Below, piece by piece: positions 1 to 10,877 of a DNA stretch of 64,000 nucleotides (position 1 is the first letter of the stretch; each line of letters opens with the position of its first letter). The stretch is from Microbacterium sp. cf046 (GTDB lineage: Bacteria > Actinomycetota > Actinomycetes > Actinomycetales > Microbacteriaceae), in the NCBI RefSeq assembly GCF_900114345.1, contig NZ_FOZJ01000001.1:1178001-1242000 (forward strand), read 5' to 3'. A program made the position numbers and the translations under genes. The notes under the pieces are model-generated. The model had not been told where the DNA came from, did not search any database, and was given only the letters and a program-made list of their open reading frames with translations.

Positions 1-1043
1 TCGTCGTCGTCAAGGCCCAGGTCAAGACCGGCGGTCGCGGCAAGGCAGGCGGCGTGAAGGTCGCGAAGACGCCGGATGAGGCGTACGAGGCAGCGAAGGC
101 CATCCTGGGCCTGGACATCAAGGGCCACGTCGTCAAGCGCGTGATGGTCGCCGCAGGCGCGCGCATCGACAAGGAGTACTACTTCTCGGTGCTGCTGGAC
201 CGCGCGAACCGCGCGTACCTGTCGCTCTGCAGCGTCGAGGGCGGCATGGAGATCGAGGAGCTCGCTGTGGAGCGCCCCGAGGCCCTCGCTCGCGTCTCGG
301 TTGACCCGCTCACCGGAATCGACAAGCAGAAGGCCGTCGAGATCGCCGAGGCGGCCGGGTTCGCACCCGAGCTCGTCGACAAGGTCAGCGACGTGTTCGT
401 CAAGCTCTACTCGGTCTACAAGGGCGAGGACGCGACGCTCGTCGAGGTCAACCCGCTCGTCCTCACCGAGGACGGCGAGATCATCGCCCTGGACGGCAAG
501 GTCACGCTCGATGAGAACGCCGACTTCCGTCACGCGGGCCACGCGCTGCTCGAGGACAAGGATGCCGCCGACCCGCTCGAGGCCAAGGCCAAGGAGAACG
601 ACCTCAACTACGTCAAGCTCGACGGCCAGGTCGGCGTGATCGGCAACGGCGCGGGACTGGTGATGTCGACACTGGACGTCGTCGCCTACGCCGGCGAGAA
701 CCACGGCGGGGTCAAGCCCGCGAACTTCCTCGACATCGGCGGCGGCGCCTCCGCCGAGGTCATGGCCGCGGGACTGGACGTCATCCTCGGCGACCCGCAG
801 GTCAAGAGCGTGTTCGTGAACGTCTTCGGCGGCATCACCGCGTGCGATGCGGTGGCAAAGGGGATCGTCGGCGCACTCGCCGAGCTCGGCTCGACGGCGA
901 CCAAGCCGCTCGTCGTGCGCCTCGACGGCAACAAGGTCGACGAGGGGCGCGCGATCCTGCGCGACGCCAACCACCCGCTCGTCACGCTCGCCGAAACCAT
1001 GGACGAAGGCGCCGACAAGGCCGCCGAGCTCGCGAACGCCTGA
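1..1043 (+). CDS. sucC: Succinate-CoA ligase (ADP-forming) beta subunit, 5' end cut by window
   Basis: Beta subunit of succinyl-CoA synthetase, the TCA-cycle enzyme that makes ATP (or GTP) from succinyl-CoA. The reading frame is open from base 3, before the first internal GTG at 54, so the true start lies upstream. About 346 residues are visible against about 388 in E. coli SucC, so roughly 40 N-terminal residues are missing. The visible part starts in the ATP-grasp region ([16 protein letters not shown]) and continues through VEVNPLV and the C-terminal ligase domain with [21 protein letters not shown] and VFGGITACD. sucD follows after 30 bp on the same strand, the usual sucCD pair. Confidence 0.97.
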   Translation, partial: VVVKAQVKTGGRGKAGGVKVAKTPDEAYEAAKAILGLDIKGHVVKRVMVAAGARIDKEYYFSVLLDRANRAYLSLCSVEGGMEIEELAVERPEALARVSVDPLTGIDKQKAVEIAEAAGFAPELVDKVSDVFVKLYSVYKGEDATLVEVNPLVLTEDGEIIALDGKVTLDENADFRHAGHALLEDKDAADPLEAKAKENDLNYVKLDGQVGVIGNGAGLVMSTLDVVAYAGENHGGVKPANFLDIGGGASAEVMAAGLDVILGDPQVKSVFVNVFGGITACDAVAKGIVGALAELGSTATKPLVVRLDGNKVDEGRAILRDANHPLVTLAETMDEGADKAAELANA

Positions 1044-1976
<933 letters not shown>

Positions 1977-1999
1977 GGGAGTCCCCTCCTCAGCTCGCG

Positions 2000-4714
2000 T
2001 CACTCCTGCTCGAGCTGATCACGCAGCTGTGTGACCGCCTCCTCGTACTCGGCCACCCGGTAGTACTCGCCGTGGGTGCCGACCTCGACCATGTAGCCCG
2101 ACATGTCCAGTTCGCTCGCGTAGCGGTCGACGTGGTTCTGCCAGCCCGGGCCCGTCGGCGCGGTGCTGAACGCGGGATAGCCGAGATAGTCGGTGAGACG
2201 CCACAGGCTGATCCACCGCACCTTCGGCAGCGGGACACCATCCGCATCGCGAGGGAGCAGAGCGCCGGTGAGGCGCCCGATCGGGGGCCGGACGGCGGCG
2301 GGGGAGCCGGCGGCGGGCGGTGACGGATCGAGCGGCTGCCGCTCCCGGCTCTGCTGCTCGGCCAGATCGGCGGCCCACGGGTCTGCATCCGAGAACCGGG
2401 GAGCGGCGCAGGAGTGCGTTCCGATGACATCGGGGCCGAGGAGCTCGGGGAGCATGCGGCCGAAGAACGGACGCAGCTGCACGCCGAAGGTCAACAGTGC
2501 GATGCGGTGCAGATTCCGGCGTGTGTCCGCCGAACTGGCGAGCAGGCCCAGAGCCGAGACGGAGAGCACCGCGCCCATGCTGTGCGCGGCGAGGATCGCG
2601 CGATGCGTGTCATCCTGCGAGAGCCAATGGTGCAGCCGCCCGGCGATCTCGGGCACTGCCCGCTCGGCGTAGCACGGCGGGCCGAACGGGTGCCCGGTCC
2701 TCGGCAGGAAGCACGTGATGTCCCACACGATGCCGAGCGGCCGCGAGCCGCCGGAGGTCGCGCCCGCGGCGAGCACCCCGACCAGGATGATCCCGATCCA
2801 GGCGAGGCTGAACATCCCGACATCCAGCGCCGCCACGATCACGTCGCGCCAGAACCCGGTCAGCCCGCCCCACAGATCGCTTCTGGTGACGTAGGACCAG
2901 CAGGTCCACACGATGGCGCACACGATCGCGCAGACGAATGCGATCGTCACAGCCCAGACCGCGGGTTCCACCAGGTGGAGGCGGGCCGCGCCGGCCCGCT
3001 TGTCGACGATCCGGCGCAGCAGCGTCGGCTTCGACGGAGGCAGCACGCCTCCGCTCGGTACGGACAGCTCGTCGGGCACGGTGGGCGGTTTCGCCCCGCC
3101 CCGCGCCGGGGGCTCCGAGGTCGGCGCGGTGCGCCACAGCACGCCTCGCGCGGTGAGGTCGCGCCGCCGCCGGAAGACCCGCAGGAGGACGTAGAGGACC
3201 GCGACGACGAGCCCGATGACGATGAGCGTGCCGAGTGCGACGAAGCTGCGCGAGATGTGGATGCTGGATGACGCAGCGCCGATGAGCGCCGACGGACCGT
3301 TCGCGCCGTTGAGGAAGTCCCCGGTCGTGACGACGACGATCGCGCTCGTTGCGAGCGCGACGGCGAGCGAGATCGTCATGAACACACCCGGGCCACGGCC
3401 GGACCACGCCGTCTCGGCGTTCCGGCTCACCGGAGGGCGCCAGGCGAATCCCGAGATCGCGACGACAGCGCCGGCGATCGCGAGCACGAGCAGCGCCATG
3501 CCGGCGCCGTACAGGCGCTGCGGCGGCACCACCGGCGTGGGCAGCACGGCCAGGCCGAGCAGGACCACGCCGAAGACGACGCTCGAGCCGACGAGCAGCC
3601 ACTTGCTGAAGCGGTTCGACGAGTTGCCGCTGACCTGCTCCTCGGTCTGGATCGTCATGGTCGGCAGCCTCCACGCGAGGACGCATGCCGCCGCCAGGCC
3701 GAAGGCGCTGCCGGCGACGATCAGCAGCGCCGGCCAGAAGCTCCACGGAGGTGCACCGTCGCGGAAGCACGCGTCGAACGCGACGCCCCGGCACTGCGAC
3801 TGCCACCCCATGGAGGCCTGCAGGCCGACGAGGAGCAGCGTCAGGCAGATTGCGGCCGAAAGGTGGGTCCGCGCGAGGTAGCGGGTCATCCGGTTGGACC
3901 AGAATCCGGGCTGGGAGAGCACGGCATCCGCCGAGCCGGACTCGGAATCGGCGGTTCCGACACCGCCCTCCATGCCCGGCAGCACGTCGTAGCGCACCTG
4001 AGAGACCGATGACACGATCCAGAGCACGATCACCGCGGCAACCGGCGCCAGCGCGAAGAGGGCGAGTCGCCTGCCCCCGGTCCAGTCGGCGAACACGCCG
4101 AAGAAGCCCTCGAGGGGTCCGCACAGAGAGGCCTGCGCGGCGCATTGCGCGGCACCGACATCGAGCGCGAGCGTGGCGGCGGTCGTGGTGAACAGCAGCG
4201 TCAGGATGAGGCCGAAGAGGCGTGCGGCGCCGGCGGTGCGGCGTGATCGCCTGCCGGCGACGGTGGCGGTCCACGACCGCCAGCCCTCCTCGCCCTCCGG
4301 AACGACGCTGAGATGACGCGTCCACTGCGCGGCGTTGCCGATGCTGAACGGCAGGATGATCGCGTAGAAGATGCGCGCGAGCACCCCGACGACTTTCCCG
4401 GCCGCGCCCGGACCGCCGAAGTTCGGCGTGGTGCGCACCATCCCGCCCCACGAGTACGCCTCCCGGGCGATGCGCTCGGGAACATGGCCGCGCTTTCCGA
4501 TCCTGTCGGGTGCCCGCATGGCGGCCAGCGCCGCAGGCGTCGGCTGCCAGAACGAGCCGAGGGTGTCGCCGGCCGCCAGCTCGATGCTCTCGAGCGGCAG
4601 GTCCAGCAGGGCCGCGGGCGTCGTGTTGTTCACCCCGTGCACGCGCAGCTCGAGAACTCGCGTCGCCGGTCTCGGTGACGCCGCGCCGGTCGTGGTGCTG
4701 CTCGGATCCGTCAT
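2000..4714 (-). CDS. Large polytopic membrane protein with split alpha/beta-hydrolase motifs
   Basis: Function unknown; 904 residues from the ATG at 4714. An open frame continues upstream to 5002 but overlaps the divergent gene at 4833, so 4714 is preferred. After a short polar N-terminus comes VLELRVHGVNNTTP, which looks like the first hydrolase strand and oxyanion-hole HG motif. About ten hydrophobic membrane segments follow (for example LFGLILTLLFTTTAATLAL and AVWAVTIAFVCAIVCAIVW). Near residue 711 there is a nucleophile-elbow-like AAHSMGAV (A-x-S-x-G) after HRAILA. This resembles a serine hydrolase core interrupted by a membrane domain. Catalytic Asp and His could not be assigned. The C-terminus (VGTHGEYYRVAEYEEAV) is soluble. 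Enzymatic activity is inference. Confidence 0.75.
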   Translation of the reverse strand: MTDPSSTTTGAASPRPATRVLELRVHGVNNTTPAALLDLPLESIELAAGDTLGSFWQPTPAALAAMRAPDRIGKRGHVPERIAREAYSWGGMVRTTPNFGGPGAAGKVVGVLARIFYAIILPFSIGNAAQWTRHLSVVPEGEEGWRSWTATVAGRRSRRTAGAARLFGLILTLLFTTTAATLALDVGAAQCAAQASLCGPLEGFFGVFADWTGGRRLALFALAPVAAVIVLWIVSSVSQVRYDVLPGMEGGVGTADSESGSADAVLSQPGFWSNRMTRYLARTHLSAAICLTLLLVGLQASMGWQSQCRGVAFDACFRDGAPPWSFWPALLIVAGSAFGLAAACVLAWRLPTMTIQTEEQVSGNSSNRFSKWLLVGSSVVFGVVLLGLAVLPTPVVPPQRLYGAGMALLVLAIAGAVVAISGFAWRPPVSRNAETAWSGRGPGVFMTISLAVALATSAIVVVTTGDFLNGANGPSALIGAASSSIHISRSFVALGTLIVIGLVVAVLYVLLRVFRRRRDLTARGVLWRTAPTSEPPARGGAKPPTVPDELSVPSGGVLPPSKPTLLRRIVDKRAGAARLHLVEPAVWAVTIAFVCAIVCAIVWTCWSYVTRSDLWGGLTGFWRDVIVAALDVGMFSLAWIGIILVGVLAAGATSGGSRPLGIVWDITCFLPRTGHPFGPPCYAERAVPEIAGRLHHWLSQDDTHRAILAAHSMGAVLSVSALGLLASSADTRRNLHRIALLTFGVQLRPFFGRMLPELLGPDVIGTHSCAAPRFSDADPWAADLAEQQSRERQPLDPSPPAAGSPAAVRPPIGRLTGALLPRDADGVPLPKVRWISLWRLTDYLGYPAFSTAPTGPGWQNHVDRYASELDMSGYMVEVGTHGEYYRVAEYEEAVTQLRDQLEQE

Positions 4715-4832
4715 GGCGTCCCCACTCGTCGCCCGATCCCCCTGGCCGTCATGGTAGACCGCGAGACCCGTGCCGGAAAGTGTCCTGGGAGCGGTGCGCC
4801 GACCCCCTTCTCCGGGCGGATACGGTGGGCAG

Positions 4833-5273
4833 ATGCCATTGACAGGAGAGTACAAGCCGAGCACGTCGGCATGGGCCCGCTCGCAGGCCGAGCGCTTCGA
4901 GGCGTCGGGCGGCGCCGAGGCGAATCTGCTGCGCGGAGTGCCGATCATCGTGCTGACGACGGTCGGCGCGAAGTCCGGCGCCTTGCGCAAGACGGCACTC
5001 ATGCGCGTCGAGCACGACGGTCGCTACGCGGTCGTCGCCTCGAAGGGCGGGGCGCACGATGAGCCTCGATGGGCGGAGAACATGCGACGCCACGCGCATG
5101 TGGAGCTGCAGGACGGAGCCGACAAGCGCGACTACCGTGCGCGCGAGCTGGCCGGCGCCGAGCGCGACGAGTGGTGGGCTCGCTCCAGCGCGGTGTGGCC
5201 CGATTACGACAAGTACCAGACCAAGACCGACCGGCTCATCGCCGTCTTCGTGCTGGAGCCGCTCGAGGGCTGA
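4833..5273 (+). CDS. Nitroreductase/deazaflavin-dependent oxidoreductase family protein (Ddn-like)
   Basis: A 146-residue protein of the actinobacterial Ddn family (split beta-barrel fold), whose characterised members bind F420 and reduce quinones or nitroimidazoles. The family signature is [17 protein letters not shown] at residues 41-57, followed by [10 protein letters not shown] and W-x-x-N-x-x-R/H ([14 protein letters not shown]). The start at ATG 4833 matches family length, and an in-frame ATG at 4770 would add 21 untypical residues. TACGGT at 4820-4825 lies 7 nt before the ATG and could be the -10 of a leaderless transcript. The natural substrate is unknown. It is transcribed divergently from the membrane protein ending at 2000. 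Confidence 0.85.
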   Translation: MPLTGEYKPSTSAWARSQAERFEASGGAEANLLRGVPIIVLTTVGAKSGALRKTALMRVEHDGRYAVVASKGGAHDEPRWAENMRRHAHVELQDGADKRDYRARELAGAERDEWWARSSAVWPDYDKYQTKTDRLIAVFVLEPLEG

Positions 5274-5351
5274 GCCGCGCATCTGCGGATGCCGCGCGCG
5301 GGCGTGCCGGGAGGCGGGGCGCGGGCTCGGCCTGGGTAGGGTCGATGAGGC

Positions 5352-6983
5352 ATGCATCGCCTGATCGTCGTCATCCTCTCCGCCGTCGACGCCGCCATCG
5401 CGGCGGCCGTCGGCGTTGCGGCGACCCTGGCCCCGCTGACCCTGCTGTGGGTGCTCGGGATGGGCGGTTCCGCCGACTGGGGAGCACTCTGGCCCGCCGG
5501 CGCCACGATCTGGCAGTTCGGGAACCTGGTTCCGCTGCAGGTGACGCTCCCCGGCGATTACCTCGCGGTTGCGGGGATCGACCTCGGCTCGGCATCCTTC
5601 GTCCTCTCGCTGGCGCCGCTCGCCTTCGCCGCGTTCACCGCGATCTTCGCCGCGCGCTCTGGTGTGCGCGCCTCACGGGCCGATGCGTGGGTCACGGGTG
5701 TGATCACCGGGTCGCTCGTCTTCGCAGCCGCGACGACCCTGATCGCCCTCACGTCGGCCAACACGCTCGCCGAAGTGGAGCGCTGGCAGGCGATCCTGTT
5801 CCCCTCGCTCGTGTTCACACTGCCGCTGCTGGCCGGCGCGTTCGTGACCGAGTGGCGCGAAGCGGGGACCGGGTTCGTGGCACGGCTGCGCGATCGCGTC
5901 GAGTCGGCGCGGCACGGCTGGGGGGAGGCGCCCGGGCTCATCGTGCGTGGCACTGCGGTCGTGCTCGCGGGCCTGGTCGGCCTCGGCGCCCTGGCGTTCG
6001 CGGTCGCGCTGATCCTGCGCGGAGGAGAGGTGATCGCGCTCTTCGAGGCTGCGCACGTGGACGCCCTCGGCGCGACCGTGGTGACCCTCGCGCAGCTCGC
6101 GTACCTGCCGACGCTCGTGGTGTGGGGCATGTCCTTCGTCGCCGGGCCGGGTTTCGCGGTCGGCGCGGACACCGCGGTGTCGCCCGCCGGCACCCAGCTG
6201 GGCGTCATCCCCGGCATCCCGATCCTGGGAGCGCTGCCCGAATCGACGACGCCGTGGCTGCTGCTGCTCGCGCTGCTGCCCGTCGGCGTCGGCGCACTCG
6301 CCGGATGGGTGGCGCGATCCCGCCTGGTCGCGCCGGAGATCGCCGTCGCCGAGGCGCCCCGATTCGTGCCCGCGGAATGGGATGCGGCCCCCGAAGCCGC
6401 ACGCAGCTCGGCCCTGACCGCCTTGCTCGCAGGTGTCGACTCGGCGCGGCCCCCCGATCAGATCGGAACCGACGACAGCGGCGGGATTCCCGGCGACGAG
6501 ACGGACGGGAATCCCGACGCGATCGCCGCTCGCGCGGTGATCGCCCTCGGAATCGCGCTGCTGTCGGCGGCGGGCGCAGCCCTCCTCGCACACCTCGCCT
6601 CGGGATCGATCGGCCCGGGTCGCCTCGCGGAGCTCGGCCCGGCGCCCGGTCCGGTCGCGCTCGCGGTCGGGCTCGAGGTGCTGCTCGGCGCCGCGATCCT
6701 GCTGCTCTCGCCGCGCCGCCGTCCGAAGGAGCTCGCGAGCGTTCCACTTCCCGTGGGGACGGAGGCCGCCACGTCGGTCGACTCCACGCCGTCGCCCGAT
6801 GCCGACGTCAGTGATGGCGCGAATGCGGCCGACACCGCCCCGATCGACGTCCCGTCGCCGAACAGCGCGCCCGCGCCGCGGCGTCCGCCCGCCGACCCGG
6901 ACGGCACGGCGACCGAGGATCTCGGACCCCGCCGGCCCCGGCCCCTGCCGCCGCTGACGCAGGAGCGGCCGCCGATAGACTAG
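5352..6983 (+). CDS. DUF6350-family polytopic membrane protein upstream of purN
   Basis: A 543-residue membrane protein with many hydrophobic segments in the first 300 residues and again around 395-455. The C-terminal tail, from about 460, is low-complexity, Asp/Pro/Ala-rich and presumably cytoplasmic. The position directly before purN and purH and the overall layout match the actinobacterial DUF6350 family. That family is sometimes annotated as cell-division protein PerM-like, without firm function. The ATG at 5352 lies 9 nt after a TAGGGT box (5337-5342), so the transcript has almost no leader. purN starts 4 nt after this stop, so the two are probably cotranscribed. The family call is from memory of gene order and topology, not from a profile search. 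Confidence 0.75.
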   Translation: MHRLIVVILSAVDAAIAAAVGVAATLAPLTLLWVLGMGGSADWGALWPAGATIWQFGNLVPLQVTLPGDYLAVAGIDLGSASFVLSLAPLAFAAFTAIFAARSGVRASRADAWVTGVITGSLVFAAATTLIALTSANTLAEVERWQAILFPSLVFTLPLLAGAFVTEWREAGTGFVARLRDRVESARHGWGEAPGLIVRGTAVVLAGLVGLGALAFAVALILRGGEVIALFEAAHVDALGATVVTLAQLAYLPTLVVWGMSFVAGPGFAVGADTAVSPAGTQLGVIPGIPILGALPESTTPWLLLLALLPVGVGALAGWVARSRLVAPEIAVAEAPRFVPAEWDAAPEAARSSALTALLAGVDSARPPDQIGTDDSGGIPGDETDGNPDAIAARAVIALGIALLSAAGAALLAHLASGSIGPGRLAELGPAPGPVALAVGLEVLLGAAILLLSPRRRPKELASVPLPVGTEAATSVDSTPSPDADVSDGANAADTAPIDVPSPNSAPAPRRPPADPDGTATEDLGPRRPRPLPPLTQERPPID

Positions 6984-6987
6984 GCGC

Positions 6988-7575
6988 GTGCTCACGGTCG
7001 CCGTCCTCATCTCGGGCGCGGGGTCCAATCTGCGGGCCCTGCTCGACGAGGCGGCCGATCCCGACTTTCCGGCGCGCGTCGTCGTCGTCGGCGCGGATCG
7101 TGAAGCCGACGGATTCGCGCATGCCGAGGAGTACAGCATCCCCACGATGCTCGTCCCGTGGCGGGAGTTCGACACGCGCGACGAGTGGGGCGCCGAGCTG
7201 GGCGCGCAGCTGGATGTCTGGAAGCCGGACCTCGTCGTGCTGAGCGGACTCATGCGGCTGCTGCCGCCGGCCCTGGTGGATGCCTGGTCGCCTCGCATCA
7301 TCAACACCCACCCGGCGTATCTGCCCGAGTTCCCGGGGGCGCACGGCGTGCGCGATGCGCTCGCCGCGGGCGTCGCCCAGACCGGTGCGAGCGTGATCAT
7401 CGTCGACAACGGCGTCGACAGCGGCCCGATACTGGCGCAGGAGCGGATCCCCGTCCTGCCCGGCGACGACGAGCACACGCTGCACGAGCGCATCAAGCCC
7501 GTCGAGCGACGGCTCCTGATCGACGTCGTGCGCCGCATCGCGACCGGGGATCTCGACCTCGCCGCGATGGCCTGA
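6988..7575 (+). CDS. purN: Phosphoribosylglycinamide formyltransferase
   Basis: GART transfers the formyl group of 10-formyl-THF to GAR in step 3 of purine synthesis. The product is 195 residues from a GTG start. The first residues read (M/V)[19 protein letters not shown], the normal phosphate-binding N-terminus. Catalytic residues are at the same numbers as in E. coli PurN: Asn106 and His108 in [15 protein letters not shown] and Asp144 in [13 protein letters not shown]. The gene starts 4 nt after the DUF6350-type gene and precedes purH by 56 bp, forming a purine/one-carbon group. It consumes the folate cofactor supplied by the glyA and folD products encoded later in the window. Confidence 0.97.
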   Translation: MLTVAVLISGAGSNLRALLDEAADPDFPARVVVVGADREADGFAHAEEYSIPTMLVPWREFDTRDEWGAELGAQLDVWKPDLVVLSGLMRLLPPALVDAWSPRIINTHPAYLPEFPGAHGVRDALAAGVAQTGASVIIVDNGVDSGPILAQERIPVLPGDDEHTLHERIKPVERRLLIDVVRRIATGDLDLAAMA

Positions 7576-7631
7576 GTCCCGAGCGAAGAACCTCCACGCA
7601 CCCACTGCCCAACGAGAACCGAGGAGCCCCC

Positions 7632-9236
7632 ATGGCCGGCCCCAGCCACGATCCGTCCCTCTACCGCGACCGCGACGTCGTGCCGATCCGGCGCGCACTC
7701 GTCTCGGTCAGCGACAAGACGGACCTCCTCCGTCTCGCCGAGGCGCTGGATGCGGCCGGGATCGAGATCGTCTCCACCGGCTCCACGGCGGCCACGATCC
7801 GTGATGCGGGCCACGAGGTGACGGATGTGGCCTCGGTCACCGGATTCCCCGAGTCGCTGGACGGGCGGGTCAAGACCCTCCATCCCGGAGTCCACGCCGG
7901 CCTGCTCGCCGATCTGCGCCTGGAAGACCACGAGCGTCAGCTCGCCGCACTCGATATCGACCCGTTCGAGCTCGTGGTGGTGAATCTGTACCCGTTCGTC
8001 GAGACTGTCGCATCCGGCGCCGAGGGCGATGCGGTCGTCGAGCAGATCGACATCGGCGGTCCCGCCATGGTGCGGGCATCGGCCAAGAACTTCGCGAACG
8101 TCGCGATCGTCGTCTCACCGGGCTCCTACCCCGCGATCATCGACGCGATCGGCAACGGCGGCACCACGCTCACCCAGCGCCGCGAGCTCGCCGCGCGGGC
8201 GTTCGCCCACACGTGCGAGTACGACCGGGCGGTGGCGACCTGGTTCGCCGAGCAGACCCTCGGCGAACCCGACCTCCCGCAGCACCTCACGATCAAGGCC
8301 GAGCGGCTGGCGACCCTGCGGTACGGCGAGAACTCCCACCAGCGCGCGGCGATCTACACCCGCGTCGGCGGTCACGGCATCGCCCAGGCGATGCAGCTGC
8401 AGGGCAAGGAGATGTCCTACAACAACTACGTCGATGCGGATGCTGCGCTTCGCGCCGCGTTCGACATGGTCAAGCCCGCGGTCGCGATCATCAAGCACGC
8501 GAATCCCTGCGGAATCGCCGTCGCCGCCCCGAATGCCCTCGATCCGATCGCCAGCGCCCACCTGCGCGCGCACGAGTGCGACCCGGTCTCGGCCTTCGGC
8601 GGCGTGATCGCGGCGAACCGCACCGTGACCCTGAAGATGGCCGAGAACCTGCGCGACATCTTCACCGAGGTCATCGTGGCACCGGACTTCGAGCCGGCCG
8701 CGCTCGAGGTCTTCGCGCTCAAGAAGAACCTGCGCATCCTGCAGCTGCCGGTCGACTGGCAGCAGGAGCGGATGGACGTGCGTCTGGTCTCGGGCGGCCT
8801 GCTGCTGCAGGATGCCGACCGCTTCCCCGATGACATCGAGTCGGTCGCGAAGGACTGGCAGCTCGTCTCGGGCGAACGGCCCTCCGACGAGGAGATGACC
8901 AATCTGGTGTTCGCGTGGAAGGCCTGTCGCGCCGTGAAGTCGAACGCGATCGTCCTCGCCAAGGGTTCGGCGACGGTCGGCATCGGCATGGGCCAGGTCA
9001 ATCGGGTCGACTCGTGCCGCCTCGCGGTCGAGCGCGCCGGCGATCGTGCGGCGGGCTCGGTTGCGGCATCCGATGCGTTCTTCCCCTTCGCGGACGGCCC
9101 GCAGGTGCTGCTCGACGCCGGCATCTCGATGATCGTGCAGCCCGGTGGTTCGGTCCGCGACCAGGAGGTCATCGACGCGGCTCAGAAGGCGGGCGTCACC
9201 ATGTTCTTCACCGGCGAGCGGCACTTCTTCCACTGA
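7632..9236 (+). CDS. purH: Bifunctional AICAR formyltransferase / IMP cyclohydrolase
   Basis: Catalyses the last two steps to IMP: formylation of AICAR (ZMP) with 10-formyl-THF, then cyclisation. The product is 534 residues, normal length. The N-terminal MGS-like cyclohydrolase domain carries [33 protein letters not shown] and GRVKTLHP. The AICAR transformylase domain carries [36 protein letters not shown] and the C-terminal FFPFADGP. The start at ATG 7632 follows GAGGAG and gives a short extension ([17 protein letters not shown]) before the conserved core. The gene ends 28 bp from the convergent oxidoreductase at 9265. Confidence 0.98.
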   Translation: MAGPSHDPSLYRDRDVVPIRRALVSVSDKTDLLRLAEALDAAGIEIVSTGSTAATIRDAGHEVTDVASVTGFPESLDGRVKTLHPGVHAGLLADLRLEDHERQLAALDIDPFELVVVNLYPFVETVASGAEGDAVVEQIDIGGPAMVRASAKNFANVAIVVSPGSYPAIIDAIGNGGTTLTQRRELAARAFAHTCEYDRAVATWFAEQTLGEPDLPQHLTIKAERLATLRYGENSHQRAAIYTRVGGHGIAQAMQLQGKEMSYNNYVDADAALRAAFDMVKPAVAIIKHANPCGIAVAAPNALDPIASAHLRAHECDPVSAFGGVIAANRTVTLKMAENLRDIFTEVIVAPDFEPAALEVFALKKNLRILQLPVDWQQERMDVRLVSGGLLLQDADRFPDDIESVAKDWQLVSGERPSDEEMTNLVFAWKACRAVKSNAIVLAKGSATVGIGMGQVNRVDSCRLAVERAGDRAAGSVAASDAFFPFADGPQVLLDAGISMIVQPGGSVRDQEVIDAAQKAGVTMFFTGERHFFH

Positions 9237-9264
9237 CGCGGGCGCTCCGCGGTCTCGGTGCCGT

Positions 9265-10689
9265 TCAGAGGGGCGGGCGGCCGTACGCCTCGAGCCAGCG
9301 CAGCCATACCTCGCTGACCGTCGGGTAGGACGGCACCGCGTGCCACAGGCGATCGATCGACACCTCGCCGACGATCGCGACGGTGGCCGAGTGCAGGAGT
9401 TCCGCGACGTCCGGCCCGACGAAGGTCGCGCCGATCAGCACCCCGCGATCCTCATCCACGATGGCGCGCGCCATCCCCTCGTAGTGATCGGCATACGTCG
9501 TCGCCCCGCCGATCCAGGACAGGTCGTAGTCGAGCACGCGGATGCTGCGCCCCGCCTCCCGCGCCGCCGCTTCGGTGAGTCCGACCGACGCGACCTCGGG
9601 ATCGGTGAAGGTGACCTGCGGCACGTGGTCGTGATCGGCTGTGGCCACGTGTGCGCCCCAGGGCGCGTCGTCGACGGGCAGGCCTTTGGCGCGTGCGGCG
9701 ATGACGTCGCCGGCGGCGCGCGCCTGGTACTTGCCCTGGTGGGTCAGCAGTGCACGGTGATTGACGTCGCCGACGGCGTAGAGCCAGTCCGTGCCCTTCA
9801 CCAGCAGGGTGTCGTCGACGGCGAGCCAGGCTCCGGGCTGGAAGCCGATCCGCTCCAGCCCGAGATCGGTCGTGCGCGGGGTGCGGCCGATCGCGACCAG
9901 CACCTCTTCGGCGACGACCCGGCCGCCGTCGGAGAGGGTGAGCACGGCGTTCTTGTCGGTGCGGTGCGCCTCGGTCACTTCGACTCCGGTGCGGACCGTC
10001 ACCCCGAGCTTCGTGAGAGCCGCCTCCACCATCTCGCCCGCGAAAGGCTCGAGGTGATCGAGCAGCGTCGAGCGGACGATGAGCGTCACCTTCGTGCCGA
10101 ATCCGGCGTACGCGGTCGCCATCTCCGCGCCGACGACACCGCCGCCGAGGATCGCCAGAGAAGCGGGGATCACATGGGCGCTCGTGGCATCCCGGCTCGT
10201 CCACGGCTCGATCTCACGCAGTCCGGGGATGTCGGGCAGAAGTGCGGCCGAACCGGTCGAGACCGCGACCGCGTGCCGCGCGACGAGATCGGTGACGGTG
10301 CCGTCCTCGGCGGTGACGCGCACGCGCTTGACTCCGGTGAACTCCGCATGGCCCCGCACCAGGTCGATCCCGGTCTGCTCGAGCCAGCGCACCTGCGAGT
10401 CGTCGTTCCAATCGTGCGCGATGCGGTCGCGGCGGCGCAGCACCCCCGCGACATCGAGATCGCCCGTGATCGCCTGCTTCGCGCCGTCGAGATCCCGCGC
10501 GGCTCGGAGGGCCGCCGCGCTGCGCAGGAGGCCCTTGGACGGCATGCATGCCCAGTACGAGCATTCGCCGCCCACGAGCTCGGCCTCGACGATGACGGTG
10601 TCCATGCCGCCCTGCTTCGCACGGTCGGCGACGTTCTCGCCGACTGTGCCCGCTCCGATCACGATGACGTCGTATTCGCGTTCGCTCAT
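9265..10689 (-). CDS. NAD(P)/FAD pyridine nucleotide-disulfide oxidoreductase
   Basis: A 474-residue flavoprotein of the class-I disulfide oxidoreductase family (lipoamide dehydrogenase, glutathione and mercuric reductase). It has YDVIVIGAGTVGENVADRA for FAD binding, the redox-active pair in GGECSYWACMPSK (CxxxxC), a second GxGxxG in LAILGGGVVGAEMATAYAG for NAD(P)H, and LYAVGDVNHRALLTHQGKYQ. At the C-terminus the usual HPTxxE active-site motif reads SYPTVSE, so the catalytic His is replaced by Tyr, as in soluble transhydrogenase-like members. It is therefore probably not a true dithiol reductase of the Lpd or Gor type; quinone, transhydrogenase or unknown electron acceptors are possible. It starts at ATG 10689, which gives the canonical MSEREYD N-terminus, and is transcribed alone. 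Confidence 0.88.
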   Translation of the reverse strand: MSEREYDVIVIGAGTVGENVADRAKQGGMDTVIVEAELVGGECSYWACMPSKGLLRSAAALRAARDLDGAKQAITGDLDVAGVLRRRDRIAHDWNDDSQVRWLEQTGIDLVRGHAEFTGVKRVRVTAEDGTVTDLVARHAVAVSTGSAALLPDIPGLREIEPWTSRDATSAHVIPASLAILGGGVVGAEMATAYAGFGTKVTLIVRSTLLDHLEPFAGEMVEAALTKLGVTVRTGVEVTEAHRTDKNAVLTLSDGGRVVAEEVLVAIGRTPRTTDLGLERIGFQPGAWLAVDDTLLVKGTDWLYAVGDVNHRALLTHQGKYQARAAGDVIAARAKGLPVDDAPWGAHVATADHDHVPQVTFTDPEVASVGLTEAAAREAGRSIRVLDYDLSWIGGATTYADHYEGMARAIVDEDRGVLIGATFVGPDVAELLHSATVAIVGEVSIDRLWHAVPSYPTVSEVWLRWLEAYGRPPL

Positions 10690-10825
10690 TCCTTCACGGT
10701 ATCCGGTGCCGTGGGTGAGAGATCGGTGCCGACGAAAACAGCCGTCTCGGGCGCTGGCGCGCGAGTACACCGGATGCCGACGTCGGACAAGGGGCTGGTG
10801 GTCCGGCTGACGAGCAGGCGGACTG

Positions 10826-10839
10826 GAACCAACCGGTTC
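10826..10839. promoter_or_regulatory. Candidate repressor site (GAACC-N4-GGTTC)
   Basis: A 14-bp inverted repeat, GAACCAACCGGTTC, in the 188-bp gap before the secreted protein at 10878. It contains the palindromic core AACCGGTT, the same core as the tandem LacI-type operators at 49788-49812. It lies 39 bp upstream of the start codon. LacI-family binding is only inference. Confidence 0.35.
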
Positions 10840-10877
10840 TTGGACCCGACACCTGGGTCACGCCATGAGGAGTTGCG

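Noticed and set aside
2000..5002. 1000-residue version of the membrane hydrolase-like protein starting at 5002
   Set aside because: The extra 96 residues overlap the divergent Ddn-like gene and its promoter; ATG 4714 starts right before the conserved hydrolase motif.
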